Shown: one piece after another, positions 32,899 through 40,664 of the stretch
Position numbering within the stretch: position 1 is the stretch's first letter
Layout of the letters: each line of letters opens with the position of its first letter
DNA from: Candidatus Wallbacteria bacterium
Lineage (GTDB): Bacteria > Muiribacteriota > JAQTZZ01
Length of the DNA stretch: 64,000 bases
Reading direction: 5' to 3'
Assembly: GCA_028687545.1 (NCBI GenBank)
Contig: JAQTZZ010000018.1
Location: forward strand, 1-64,000
Notes under the pieces: generated by a model
What the model saw: the letters and a program-made list of their open reading frames with translations, nothing else
Told to the model about the DNA's origin: nothing
The model's database searches: none
Made by a program: the position numbers and the translations under genes

Positions 32899-35800
32899 AT
32901 GAAATCAGTTTTTGTTTTAGTTTTAATAGTCTTGTTTGAGGGCAGCGTATTCTCCGCAGATATTGACAAGTTATTTAATGGCCCCCCCCAACATAATATG
33001 GCCGATCAGTTTCAATCAGGGATTTCTGATGTCCGTGTTTCGCCTGCACCTTTTCATCCTAACCCGGGATCTGTTATTCCATCTCCTTTTTCTTCAGAAC
33101 AAGCCTCATGTTTGGCCAAACTCAAATCTCTTAACAGCCTGATCGATACTTCCCTCTGGACTCTTTATCTCTCCAAACATATCACAGACCAAGCACTGTC
33201 GGGGTCTTGCCGTTCCAGCAAAGCCAGCCCAAAACCCGACCTAACCCCATCTCTAAGTGAATCCATCGAACAAATCTATGCCTCCTCTATCGATGAAATC
33301 GACCACGAATCAACCTCTATTGGCGGGAAAATAGCCGACACCTTGAAAACTGGTGACGATCATCTTTTCCATGAATTCACGAACTTTTTCCATAGATCAA
33401 CAGAAAATCAGAAAAGTGGCCTTTCCACCCTGGCGATGAAAATCGAGGAATGTTTAAATCAGGGTCAGTGTCGTGCTCAATCCCCTGACCCTAACCACGA
33501 CCTGTCCCCGTATCTCGCAGAACTGAAAAAAATTATCTCTGAAGCCAATTCCATTCAAGTCAGCTTTGATCAGTACCAGACTGGAATCCCGGAGATGATA
33601 GGCAAATATGGCGTTCTGGCTGCGGCGTATTACAGCGACGCCCTGCACGAATTGATCGAAACCGGGAAAAAGGATGAATTCAAGGAGAAAAGCAAGTTTG
33701 CCGGTAAAGCTCTAGATCTTTATTCCAGGCTGAATCAGGAATATTGTTTCCCTAAGCCCATTAGAGCGAACGTAACTGCAGTTTACAGCAAAGCTGAAGA
33801 TGCCAGAAACAATGGAAAATACAGCGAAGCTATTGGTTTGTATCAGCAGGTCATTTCCATGGATTCAACCTATGCCTCTCAGAATGGCTGCTACAACCAC
33901 ATCGGAGATTGTTACCGGGCATTGAAGCAATATTCTGACGCTATCAGTAATTATAAGCAAAGCATTGCTATAGATGCCACGGATCCATACAAAAGGAATT
34001 CTTACACTTCCGGATTGGCGATATATACATATGATTTACCTGCAATCGAAGATAATTACCTCAAAGCTATCGCCTTTCAAGATGATGTGAGGAAACTGAC
34101 TAATGATCAAGTAATATTGCAGAACATAGGAAAGGACAGAGCCGGGATTTACGAAAAACTGGGTTCTATGGAAAGCCTTGACCACGAAAAGCGGATAGGT
34201 TATTACAAACAATCCGGTGAAGAATGGGTAAAATACACCGACCAGTTCCCTACAGCAGTTGATGCATCTGACGCGCTCTGGAACGGAGGGCAGTGCTTCA
34301 CATATTCCACAGGTTCTCCTCAATTGCAGTCTCTGCTTGCAGATCAGAAGGAAGAGCGGGAAAAATGTTATCTGCGGGGAATCGAGATCTATAGACGACT
34401 GAGAAGTGACTATCCAGCCTATTATCGCAATAATGAGGCCTTATTTGAAATCGGGCAAAGTTACGGATACATCGGATTCATGGATTATCTGACAGGCAAA
34501 CCTTATTATATTGTTCTGCAGAAAAAAGCGGAATACTGCCTTAAAGCAGTCGATGCTTTCAGGCAGTTTGTAACCGAATACCCCAACGATGGATCTTACA
34601 TAATGGGAGCAAGAGCGGGCATAGCCACCAACTTCGCCCACGCAGCCAGTTACTACGAAGACCAGCTGAATCTCCAGGAGATAGAGCATTATTATCAGGA
34701 AAGCAACTCCGCCTGGCAGGACATGATCAATCATACCCAGGTGGATTATTACAATGCCTATGGGAACCAGCGCATCGGTGACAACTGTAAAATTCTGGCC
34801 CGGGATTTTCGTGGGATCAATGGGAACCTGGAAAAACAGAAAGAATACGCTGACAAGGCGATCTCTGCATATGGCGTCGTATCCGGGAATGAGGCAAACG
34901 ACACTATTGATAGAGGGCTTTCCATGCTCTATTGTGGCGATGTCTGCATGGATCTGAAAGACTTTGACAAGGCTATCGGCTGGTATGATCAGGTGATCGA
35001 TAAATTCGCAGCAGGCAGCTATGGTTTGTATCTCGCGGGATATGGTTACATCTTCAAAGGCGATTGCCTGTATGAGAAAGGGCGATCTGCGGAAGGCAAA
35101 GCCGCCTGCCAGAAATTTTACGATTTTGGAGCAGCACCCGGTGATCTTCCCAGTTATTACATACGGGCTGATCTTGTGATGGGCAAATGCGAGTATGGCC
35201 TGCAGGATTATACTGGTGCAATCGCCAGCCTGGATAAAGTTCAGAGCTATTCCCTTAATCCTTCTGAAGATATTATGTGTGCGGCTGCTTATCTGTTTCA
35301 CGGTAAATGCAAAGCTGGGCAGGGTAATTATTCGGCTGCCCACCAGGATCTGGCCAAAGTGGTTAGCATCTATTCTAAGCAGATTTCATACAATCAGGAT
35401 CATTGGTGGTTCGATGACACGGTGATCAGTGCAAAGGATGAGATTTCCAAAGTAGTGAAAGTCAAAATCGACCCGATGGTTGAAACAATTTCACAAGGTG
35501 AAAGCAAGACCTTCACAGCTACATTAGTTTACACAGATGACACTCCAGCCTTGTTGCCGTCAGGCTCGATCAAGGAATGGAAATGGGAAGAGAGCGGCAA
35601 TGAGGGTGATGGCCATGTTATTAATTTTACAGGTAACACCGCGACTTACAAAGGCGGCTCAGGTGATTTCCAGGATACTATCCTCACAGCCAAGGCTTTA
35701 ATCAACGGTGGTAGCTATGGCACCCGTGCAGTTCCGTCCGATGTTTGGGTTGAAGGGGACAACCAACTTCCGGTGTGTTTGGTGAATGAGAATGGTGTAA

Positions 35801-37269
35801 GAATAATATCTCCACCGATTTTCATTCCAGACGATGGAGTTGATAAAGGACTTCCCCCAAATTCAAATGATCCATTAGACATCACTGTCTTTTTCCATTC
35901 TCAATATACCACTATACAACAAGATGAATTGACGGTTTCATTCTTGAGTCCGGACACGTTGGGAGAAATGAATGTTTCTCTCATGGAAACAGGACCTGAC
36001 ACTCATGTTTTTCAATCAGCAAATGGGAGTTATGAAATCACTATCTATAACCCGCTGCCTGCACCACCGGTAACCTCAAAAGCTACGAAGAAAAAAACAG
36101 GAACTGAAAAAATGAATCTCGATTTCAAAGTTCCCGATAAAGTCCTGCATTTTGAATTACCAATCTGGCTAGGACCAGGTATCAGTAAACCCGGAGCAAA
36201 TAATTTGAAAGAAAATTATTTTTATATGGCTTCAAATAGAGTTTTCTTTCGTGGAAGTTGCGCAAAAATCGATCAAACCGAATATGTCCCATTGAACTCC
36301 AAGGTCTATGTGGAAGTAATTGATGATTCTGCCCAAGGAGATTTCGTGAATGCATCGCTGACCAGTAATAATGGCAAGCAAAAAGATTTGCAATGCAAAA
36401 AAATAAAACCAAAGCATTACAGGTCAGAACCGTTTTTTATCATTCCGCAAGATTTTTCACCGGATGAAATATATTATAGGGGAAAGAATTATCCTGTGAT
36501 CAAGGTCGATTTAGCTAATTCTCAAAAAGAAGGGGGTTTAGGACCTTTTTTCCATACAAAATATCATGATTTTGACAAAATCGCATATGTGAAAAAAGCA
36601 GCCTATGCAGTTTTTGCAAAAAGAGACACTAATTCCTATCCATTCAGCAAATGGAATTTCAATTCAATCTGTGACAGCCTGGATAAGCTTGGATATCAGG
36701 TACTCAGGGATTACAGCCCGACACGTGAAGAGATAAACCAAGCATTAAAATACTCAGCTATCATTTTTATTTTTTCTCATGGGCGCGGGAACCTTGAGAC
36801 TATACCACAAATACCAACGTCCATTGCTGTCTATGAGACGAATGACAGCCATGTCCTTGGAACCAGCGATCAAAATTATTATAAGCCAGAAGATGTCCCT
36901 GATTTACAAACCAACTTAGACCTTGTTTGTTTTTCCTTCTGTTGGTCAGGAATTGGAGGAACTCTTAAAAATTGGAACGACAAATTGAAATCAAAATGCA
37001 TTATGGGATGGGACTATAATAATACGGGCTGGTTTAGCGATGGCATATATGGAGTGAATAAAGGAGAAGTATTAGGACAAATTTCATTATCATTTTATGC
37101 AAGTTTCTTTTCAAAGTTTTTAGCAGGTGATCGTAAGCTTTTGATTAAAAAGGCTGCCGAAGACGCACTCTTCAATTCCACTTTAGGGAGATGGAAAATC
37201 AATGAACCACTGCTCATCCTTCCTCTTGATACAGATATTATTATCAACAATATTCGGAGCATCAGATGA
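32899..37269 (+). CDS. Large secreted TPR protein with C-terminal caspase-like module
   Basis: The ATG at 32899 follows AGGTGGG and gives signal peptide MKSVFVLVLIVLFEGSVFSA; 1456 residues. Residues about 290-850 hold TPR-type helix pairs (KYSEAIGLYQQVISMD, QYSDAISNYKQSIAID, DFDKAIGWYDQVIDKF). Next comes a beta region with Ig-like character (about 855-1220). The final 240 residues have a caspase-like layout: His1294 in IFIFSHGRGN and Cys1348 in VCFSFCWSG (Cys1344 is an alternative), followed by MGWDYNN. This resembles TPR-linked CHAT or C14-like peptidases, but secreted. The gene is visibly more AT-rich from about 35.8 kb onward than in its TPR half, so the protein may be a chimera. Peptidase activity is an inference from fold motifs. 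Confidence 0.82.
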   Translation: MKSVFVLVLIVLFEGSVFSADIDKLFNGPPQHNMADQFQSGISDVRVSPAPFHPNPGSVIPSPFSSEQASCLAKLKSLNSLIDTSLWTLYLSKHITDQALSGSCRSSKASPKPDLTPSLSESIEQIYASSIDEIDHESTSIGGKIADTLKTGDDHLFHEFTNFFHRSTENQKSGLSTLAMKIEECLNQGQCRAQSPDPNHDLSPYLAELKKIISEANSIQVSFDQYQTGIPEMIGKYGVLAAAYYSDALHELIETGKKDEFKEKSKFAGKALDLYSRLNQEYCFPKPIRANVTAVYSKAEDARNNGKYSEAIGLYQQVISMDSTYASQNGCYNHIGDCYRALKQYSDAISNYKQSIAIDATDPYKRNSYTSGLAIYTYDLPAIEDNYLKAIAFQDDVRKLTNDQVILQNIGKDRAGIYEKLGSMESLDHEKRIGYYKQSGEEWVKYTDQFPTAVDASDALWNGGQCFTYSTGSPQLQSLLADQKEEREKCYLRGIEIYRRLRSDYPAYYRNNEALFEIGQSYGYIGFMDYLTGKPYYIVLQKKAEYCLKAVDAFRQFVTEYPNDGSYIMGARAGIATNFAHAASYYEDQLNLQEIEHYYQESNSAWQDMINHTQVDYYNAYGNQRIGDNCKILARDFRGINGNLEKQKEYADKAISAYGVVSGNEANDTIDRGLSMLYCGDVCMDLKDFDKAIGWYDQVIDKFAAGSYGLYLAGYGYIFKGDCLYEKGRSAEGKAACQKFYDFGAAPGDLPSYYIRADLVMGKCEYGLQDYTGAIASLDKVQSYSLNPSEDIMCAAAYLFHGKCKAGQGNYSAAHQDLAKVVSIYSKQISYNQDHWWFDDTVISAKDEISKVVKVKIDPMVETISQGESKTFTATLVYTDDTPALLPSGSIKEWKWEESGNEGDGHVINFTGNTATYKGGSGDFQDTILTAKALINGGSYGTRAVPSDVWVEGDNQLPVCLVNENGVRIISPPIFIPDDGVDKGLPPNSNDPLDITVFFHSQYTTIQQDELTVSFLSPDTLGEMNVSLMETGPDTHVFQSANGSYEITIYNPLPAPPVTSKATKKKTGTEKMNLDFKVPDKVLHFELPIWLGPGISKPGANNLKENYFYMASNRVFFRGSCAKIDQTEYVPLNSKVYVEVIDDSAQGDFVNASLTSNNGKQKDLQCKKIKPKHYRSEPFFIIPQDFSPDEIYYRGKNYPVIKVDLANSQKEGGLGPFFHTKYHDFDKIAYVKKAAYAVFAKRDTNSYPFSKWNFNSICDSLDKLGYQVLRDYSPTREEINQALKYSAIIFIFSHGRGNLETIPQIPTSIAVYETNDSHVLGTSDQNYYKPEDVPDLQTNLDLVCFSFCWSGIGGTLKNWNDKLKSKCIMGWDYNNTGWFSDGIYGVNKGEVLGQISLSFYASFFSKFLAGDRKLLIKKAAEDALFNSTLGRWKINEPLLILPLDTDIIINNIRSIR

Positions 37270-37610
37270 CAAAAAAAAGGAGTTTTATCATTTTTTTATG
37301 CGCTGTACCTGTTTTGATAATTCTAATCAGCATACCTCGTTATAATAAGGCACGATTTTATAATGATGAAAAAGCATGCGAAAGTTTTCTTAACAGCTAT
37401 CCCTATGCTGCTAAGCAATATCTCATCGACAATCCCGGTAAAACAACTGAAATTATCGAAAATCTCAATGTTTTAAGTAAATTCATACGTGATCCAGGTG
37501 CGATTAAATGTCCTGCTAGCGGCAGGTATTACTCGGTCCTTATAAGCGATGAAATATATTTTCGCTGCACATATCATAAGGAACTGGATAATTTCTTTGT
37601 CGTAAAATGA
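37266..37610 (+). CDS. Pseudopilin-like small membrane protein
   Basis: Starts at the ATGA overlap with the preceding gene. It has a short basic N-terminus, one hydrophobic helix (FIIFLCAVPVLIILISI), then a soluble part ending in IKCPASGRYYSVLISDEIYFRCTYHKEL. The C-x-A-S-G-x-Y ... C-x-x-H ending is common in type II pseudopilins and pilin-like proteins, where the two cysteines bond. The prepilin cleavage motif (G-F-x-x-x-E) is missing, so export by the pilin route is uncertain. AT-rich like the end of the upstream gene. Confidence 0.6.
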   Translation: MTKKRSFIIFLCAVPVLIILISIPRYNKARFYNDEKACESFLNSYPYAAKQYLIDNPGKTTEIIENLNVLSKFIRDPGAIKCPASGRYYSVLISDEIYFRCTYHKELDNFFVVK

Positions 37611-37616
37611 TAATTC

Positions 37617-37785
37617 GGCAGAGCACTACCTCTATATCTGCGACTATCTCCAGCACTAGCTGAAAGACTTTTTTCACATGGAAGCATTGGGCAGCATTGT
37701 GGCCGGCAATCTGGGAGGCCCTGGGATCGTGTCCAACAAGCCGGATGTAATGAAGGAAGCGCAGAGGATCGGGGGAATGATTTGA
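37617..37785 (+). pseudogene. Truncated, stop-containing copy of the flavoprotein 3' end
   Basis: Translates as a partner of the last 55 or so residues of the flavoprotein at 32259 (YLYICDYLQH-stop-LKDFFHMEALG, then the same ending), with an in-frame TAG and no start. The first 75 bases are clearly diverged whereas 37694-37776 is identical to 32719-32801. It probably arose from duplication followed by decay, with the identical tail kept by recent conversion or a second event. Confidence 0.85.
37694..37776 (+). repeat. 83-bp direct repeat, right copy
   Basis: Exact partner of 32719-32801; see the pseudogene entry. Confidence 0.9.
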
Positions 37786-37804
37786 AATTATGCTGAAAAA
37801 CCGC

Positions 37805-37833
37805 TTGCTTTTTAATTTTCCGGCCGATATAAT
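37805..37833 (+). promoter_or_regulatory. Predicted promoter before the micro-ORF and RIO kinase
   Basis: TTGCTT (37805-37810), 17 bases, TATAAT (37828-37833). Confidence 0.45.
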
Positions 37834-37866
37834 ATTTATAGTATTAATTCAAAGGAGGGAACAGTC

Positions 37867-37929
37867 ATGATGAAATTTGAGAAAACCACATTCGGCGTTC
37901 GCACGTCCCTCCAAGGTGCCACTGGTTAA
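37867..37929 (+). CDS. Possible 20-residue leader peptide
   Basis: ORF reading MMKFEKTTFGVRTSLQGATG after a strong AAAGGAGGG site, between a predicted promoter and the terminator at 37955. Either a leader peptide of an attenuator or a genuine micro-protein. No homologue is known to me. Confidence 0.4.
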   Translation: MMKFEKTTFGVRTSLQGATG

Positions 37930-37954
37930 TTTCCTGATCTGAGAACGAAATTCC

Positions 37955-37983
37955 AAAAGCCACCCGAAAGGGTGGCTTTTTTG
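37955..37983 (+). terminator. Intrinsic terminator or attenuator
   Basis: AAAAGCCACCC-GAAA-GGGTGGCTTTTTTG, a stem with GNRA loop and T tract. It falls between the 20-residue ORF and the RIO kinase, so readthrough could control the kinase. Confidence 0.85.
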
Positions 37984-38019
37984 TTTTATACATAAAAATT
38001 TTCCAAGGAGGATCACGAT

Positions 38020-38130
38020 GTTTGTACAGACCAGAAGAGTTTCCATTAAAAAAATCCGGAGGAACGCATCATGTCAGATTATTATGAAGATTCCAGCGTG
38101 CTGGAACAGCTCTATGCTGAAGGGCTGATC
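38020..38130 (+). other. Possible micro-ORF overlapping the RIO kinase start
   Basis: AGGAGG, then ATG at 38020, encoding MFVQTRRVSIKKIRR and continuing into the RIO kinase region in another frame (36 codons). The strong ribosome site is real; whether the peptide is made, or the ORF couples translation to the kinase start at 38071, is unknown. Confidence 0.3.
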
Positions 38131-38808
38131 GAAAATGTATGTTACAGGATAAAAAGCGGAAAAGAAGCCACAGTTTACTGCTGCCAGGCGGCACCGCTGT
38201 ACGGGGACGGACTGGTGAGCGCCAAGGTCTACAAGCCGGTACGCGACAGAGGCTTTAAAAGGGCTAATGTCTATCTGAAAGGACGGGTGACACTGGACAA
38301 GCGGGAAGGCAGAGCCATTAAAAACAAGTCGGAGTTCGGCCGCGAGGCCCAGCTTGCGACCTGGGTCGGCCAGGAATACGAGACCATGCAGGGCCTCTAC
38401 GAAGCAGGGGCGGACATTCCCAGGCCGGTCAGATGCACAGGCAGAGCATTGCTGATGGAACACATCGGCTGCGCTGATTCGGCCGCTCCTCAGCTCAAGG
38501 ATGTGGCGCTGGAGAGGGAAGAGGCGGAACGCCTTTACTGGCGGCTGATGGACAATATAGAGCTGATGCTGTCTCAGAACTGCATCCACGCCGATCTCTC
38601 TGCCTACAATGTCCTGTACTGGGAAGGCAACATCAAACTGATCGACTTTCCGCAGGCCATAGATCCCCGCTTCAACCGCGAGGCTGAGACGATACTGCTC
38701 CGTGACATGGGGAATCTGCAGCATCATTTCTTGCGTTACGGCATCGATGACGATGTGGAAACCCGTGGACGCAGGCTCTGGCGGCAGTTCGTGAGCGGAA
38801 GGCTTTAG
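38071..38808 (+). CDS. RIO-family serine/threonine kinase
   Basis: 245 residues. Kinase motifs: an N-terminal RIO segment with IKSGKEATVYCC (nucleotide loop), VSAKVYKP (Lys), catalytic loop CIHADLSAYNVLYW and metal-binding IDFPQAIDPRFN. RIO1-type proteins are common in archaea and eukaryotes, where they act in small-subunit ribosome maturation, and sporadic in bacteria, where roles are unclear. CGGAGG lies 8-9 bases ahead of the ATG. Preceded by a terminator and two micro-ORFs, followed by a long hairpin. Confidence 0.92.
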   Translation: MSDYYEDSSVLEQLYAEGLIENVCYRIKSGKEATVYCCQAAPLYGDGLVSAKVYKPVRDRGFKRANVYLKGRVTLDKREGRAIKNKSEFGREAQLATWVGQEYETMQGLYEAGADIPRPVRCTGRALLMEHIGCADSAAPQLKDVALEREEAERLYWRLMDNIELMLSQNCIHADLSAYNVLYWEGNIKLIDFPQAIDPRFNREAETILLRDMGNLQHHFLRYGIDDDVETRGRRLWRQFVSGRL

Positions 38809-38816
38809 TCCACTTG

Positions 38817-38877
38817 TAAGGGTCGGGCAGTGCAAGGGTCGATTTGAAACCGGCCCTTGCGGCCGACCCTTATTTTT
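38817..38877 (+). terminator. Long-stem intrinsic terminator
   Basis: TAAGGGTCGGGC pairs with GGCCGACCCTTA, and inside it GCAAGGG pairs with CCCTTGC; TATTTTT follows. Confidence 0.8.
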
Positions 38878-38966
38878 CAAGCTGTATCAGATACGATTTG
38901 CAAAACCAATTTAAATACTATACCATCCCTTTTATCTCAAATTCATACTTGCACAAGGAGTCCAAA

Positions 38967-39509
38967 ATGAAAGTTCTGCTGGTACTTATCGCTCTCATGT
39001 TCTCGATTACCGCTTTTTCCGCTCCAGCCGCAGCACCTGCTCCATTTGCGATAGCCTATGTCGATTTCCAGAAGATTGTGCAGTCCTATTATAAAACCGA
39101 AGAGCTCTCTCAGGCACTCCAGGGAAAGGCTCAGGAGAGACAGAAGAAATTCGAAGCGAGTAAGAAAGCTCTGGATGACATGGAAAAAGAATACAAGGCC
39201 AAAGAGAGCACTCTCACCACAGAGCAGAAGCAGTCCCAGGAAGTCAGCCTAAACAACAAGATGATGGAACTTCAGGAAATGGGAAAGAAATATGACGAGG
39301 AAATGCAGAATCTGCAGAGCGACGAATTCAACAAACTCAAGGCTGAAATCCAAACTGTCATGAAAACCGTGGCAGACAAGGAAGGATTCAGCGTAATCGT
39401 CGAGAAGAACGTGATCTACATCGGCGGCACTGATCTGACAGACAAAGTGATCGAAACACTCAATGTCGGACATAAAGCACCTGAGAAAAAACCTGTCAAC
39501 GGGAAATAA
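38967..39509 (+). CDS. Skp/OmpH-family periplasmic chaperone
   Basis: The ATG at 38967 has AAGGAG 9 bases upstream and gives signal peptide MKVLLVLIALMFSITAFSA; the ORF extension to 38844 is spurious. Mature part: FAIAYVDFQKIVQSYYKTEE, then a long charged coiled coil (about 60-140), then DKEGFSVIVEKNVIYIGGTDLTDKVIETLN, the Skp body strand pattern. Skp holds unfolded outer-membrane proteins in the periplasm, so this gene supports a diderm envelope. The usual neighbours (BamA, LpxD) are not here. Confidence 0.9.
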   Translation: MKVLLVLIALMFSITAFSAPAAAPAPFAIAYVDFQKIVQSYYKTEELSQALQGKAQERQKKFEASKKALDDMEKEYKAKESTLTTEQKQSQEVSLNNKMMELQEMGKKYDEEMQNLQSDEFNKLKAEIQTVMKTVADKEGFSVIVEKNVIYIGGTDLTDKVIETLNVGHKAPEKKPVNGK

Positions 39510-39515
39510 TCTGAT

Positions 39516-39543
39516 ACAATTTGTAACAAATTGTAACTTTACA
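39516..39543. promoter_or_regulatory. Operator/promoter element, copy 1 (ACAATTTGT palindrome + TTTACA)
   Basis: ACAATTTGT-A-ACAAATTGT is a perfect 9-bp inverted repeat (39516-39534), followed by aacTTTACA, whose TTTACA (39538-39543) fits a -35 box with TAGTAT 17 bases on (39561-39566). The last 13 bases are identical to 40598-40610. Confidence 0.55.
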
Positions 39544-39612
39544 TGCTGTGGTGAGTGGGGTAGTATCTAGGTAGTACAAGTATACAAGTATTCAAGGAAA
39601 GGAGCATCGAGA

Positions 39613-40479
39613 ATGAAAGTCTGTATCCTTCTCTCTGTGATTCTGTTTTCACTGTTTTTGAACGTACCTACCGCTTCAGCCGAGGATCTGGTCGGCCTGC
39701 TGCAGAATTTGGCTATTACTGCCCAGCAGGAAGGTTCCCTGTACCAGGTTTCAACGAATGCGGCACCCAACGGCATTCCGCTGGATAAACTCTGCGGTTT
39801 GAAAAGACCCGACTATTGGGATGCAGTTGTGCATATGAGAAAAGCGCCTGTCGGGAAAGCGACTCTTCCAGCCCAATATGACTGGAGAGCGCAGAACGGC
39901 TGCACTCCTATCAAAAATCAAGGTTCCTGCGGCAGTTGCTGGTCATTCGCCTCTGTCGGAATCTTTGAATCTGCGATCCTGATCAAAGATTCTGATGTGG
40001 TCGACCTGGCTGAACAGGACTTGCTGGACTGCAACAGTTACGGTTACAGCTGCAACGGCGGATGGCTTGATGCCGTAGGTTACTTCAAGGACAAAGGTTG
40101 CTCCTTGGAGAAACTCGTGCCTTACCAGGCTGCAGACGGCACCTGCAAGAATGTTTCCCGCACATACAAGATCAAGGACTGGGCGACTGTCGATGCCACG
40201 ACTGACGCCATCAAGCAGGCAATCTACAAATACGGCCCGGTTTCCTCGGTCGTAGCCGCTGATTCCAGCTTCCAGTATTATACCAGCGGTGTATACAATC
40301 ACAGCTATTCCAGTGTCAATCACGCCATCATCCTGGTAGGCTGGGATGACAGTATGGGTAAGAAAGGCTGCTGGATCCTGAGAAACTCATGGGGTACAAG
40401 CTGGGGCGAAAAGGGCTATATGTACATCGAATACGGCTGCTCCAAAGTCGGATCAGATAATGTCTGCGTGACATATTGA
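39613..40479 (+). CDS. Secreted papain-like cysteine protease (C1A), tandem copy 1
   Basis: Signal peptide MKVCILLSVILFSLFLNVPTASA. A short prosegment with QQEGSLYQVSTNAAPNGIPLDKLCGLKRPDY replaces the usual ERFNIN-type propeptide. The protease is complete: Gln103 and Cys109 in NQGSCGSCWSFAS, His237 in VNHAIILVGW and Asn258 in RNSWGTSWGEKGY; the DLAEQDLLDCN and GYSCNGGW segments carry the disulfide cysteines. 288 residues, with little after the catalytic domain. GGAG precedes the ATG. Very similar to the next two genes, so a tandem duplication. Likely acts outside the inner membrane. Confidence 0.95.
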   Translation: MKVCILLSVILFSLFLNVPTASAEDLVGLLQNLAITAQQEGSLYQVSTNAAPNGIPLDKLCGLKRPDYWDAVVHMRKAPVGKATLPAQYDWRAQNGCTPIKNQGSCGSCWSFASVGIFESAILIKDSDVVDLAEQDLLDCNSYGYSCNGGWLDAVGYFKDKGCSLEKLVPYQAADGTCKNVSRTYKIKDWATVDATTDAIKQAIYKYGPVSSVVAADSSFQYYTSGVYNHSYSSVNHAIILVGWDDSMGKKGCWILRNSWGTSWGEKGYMYIEYGCSKVGSDNVCVTY

Positions 40480-40504
40480 TTCTGATGCTTTGAACTGAAA
40501 CTAT

Positions 40505-40528
40505 AGGAGGCCGACAGGCCTCCTTTTT
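40505..40528 (+). terminator. Intrinsic terminator
   Basis: AGGAGGCC-GACA-GGCCTCCT followed by TTTT, 25 bases after the first tandem protease gene. Confidence 0.85.
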
Positions 40529-40581
40529 CATATCCATTTATTAATCATAGCTTGAATTGTGTGATGGGAATCTGGTGCAAA

Positions 40582-40610
40582 ACAATTTGTTGCACAATTG
40601 TAACTTTACA
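40582..40610. promoter_or_regulatory. Operator/promoter element, copy 2
   Basis: ACAATTTGT (40582-40590), tgc, ACAATTGT (40594-40601), then the TTGTAACTTTACA block shared with copy 1; a GATAAT -10 follows at 40626-40631 (15-base spacing, short). Confidence 0.5.
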
Positions 40611-40664
40611 GGAACAGTTTTATGAGATAATGTGGATACAGAAAAATGAAAAGGAGAATTGTGC

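Noticed and set aside
38844-38966. N-terminal extension of the Skp gene
   Set aside because: Contains the long-stem terminator of the RIO gene; the ATG at 38967 has a good ribosome site and signal peptide.
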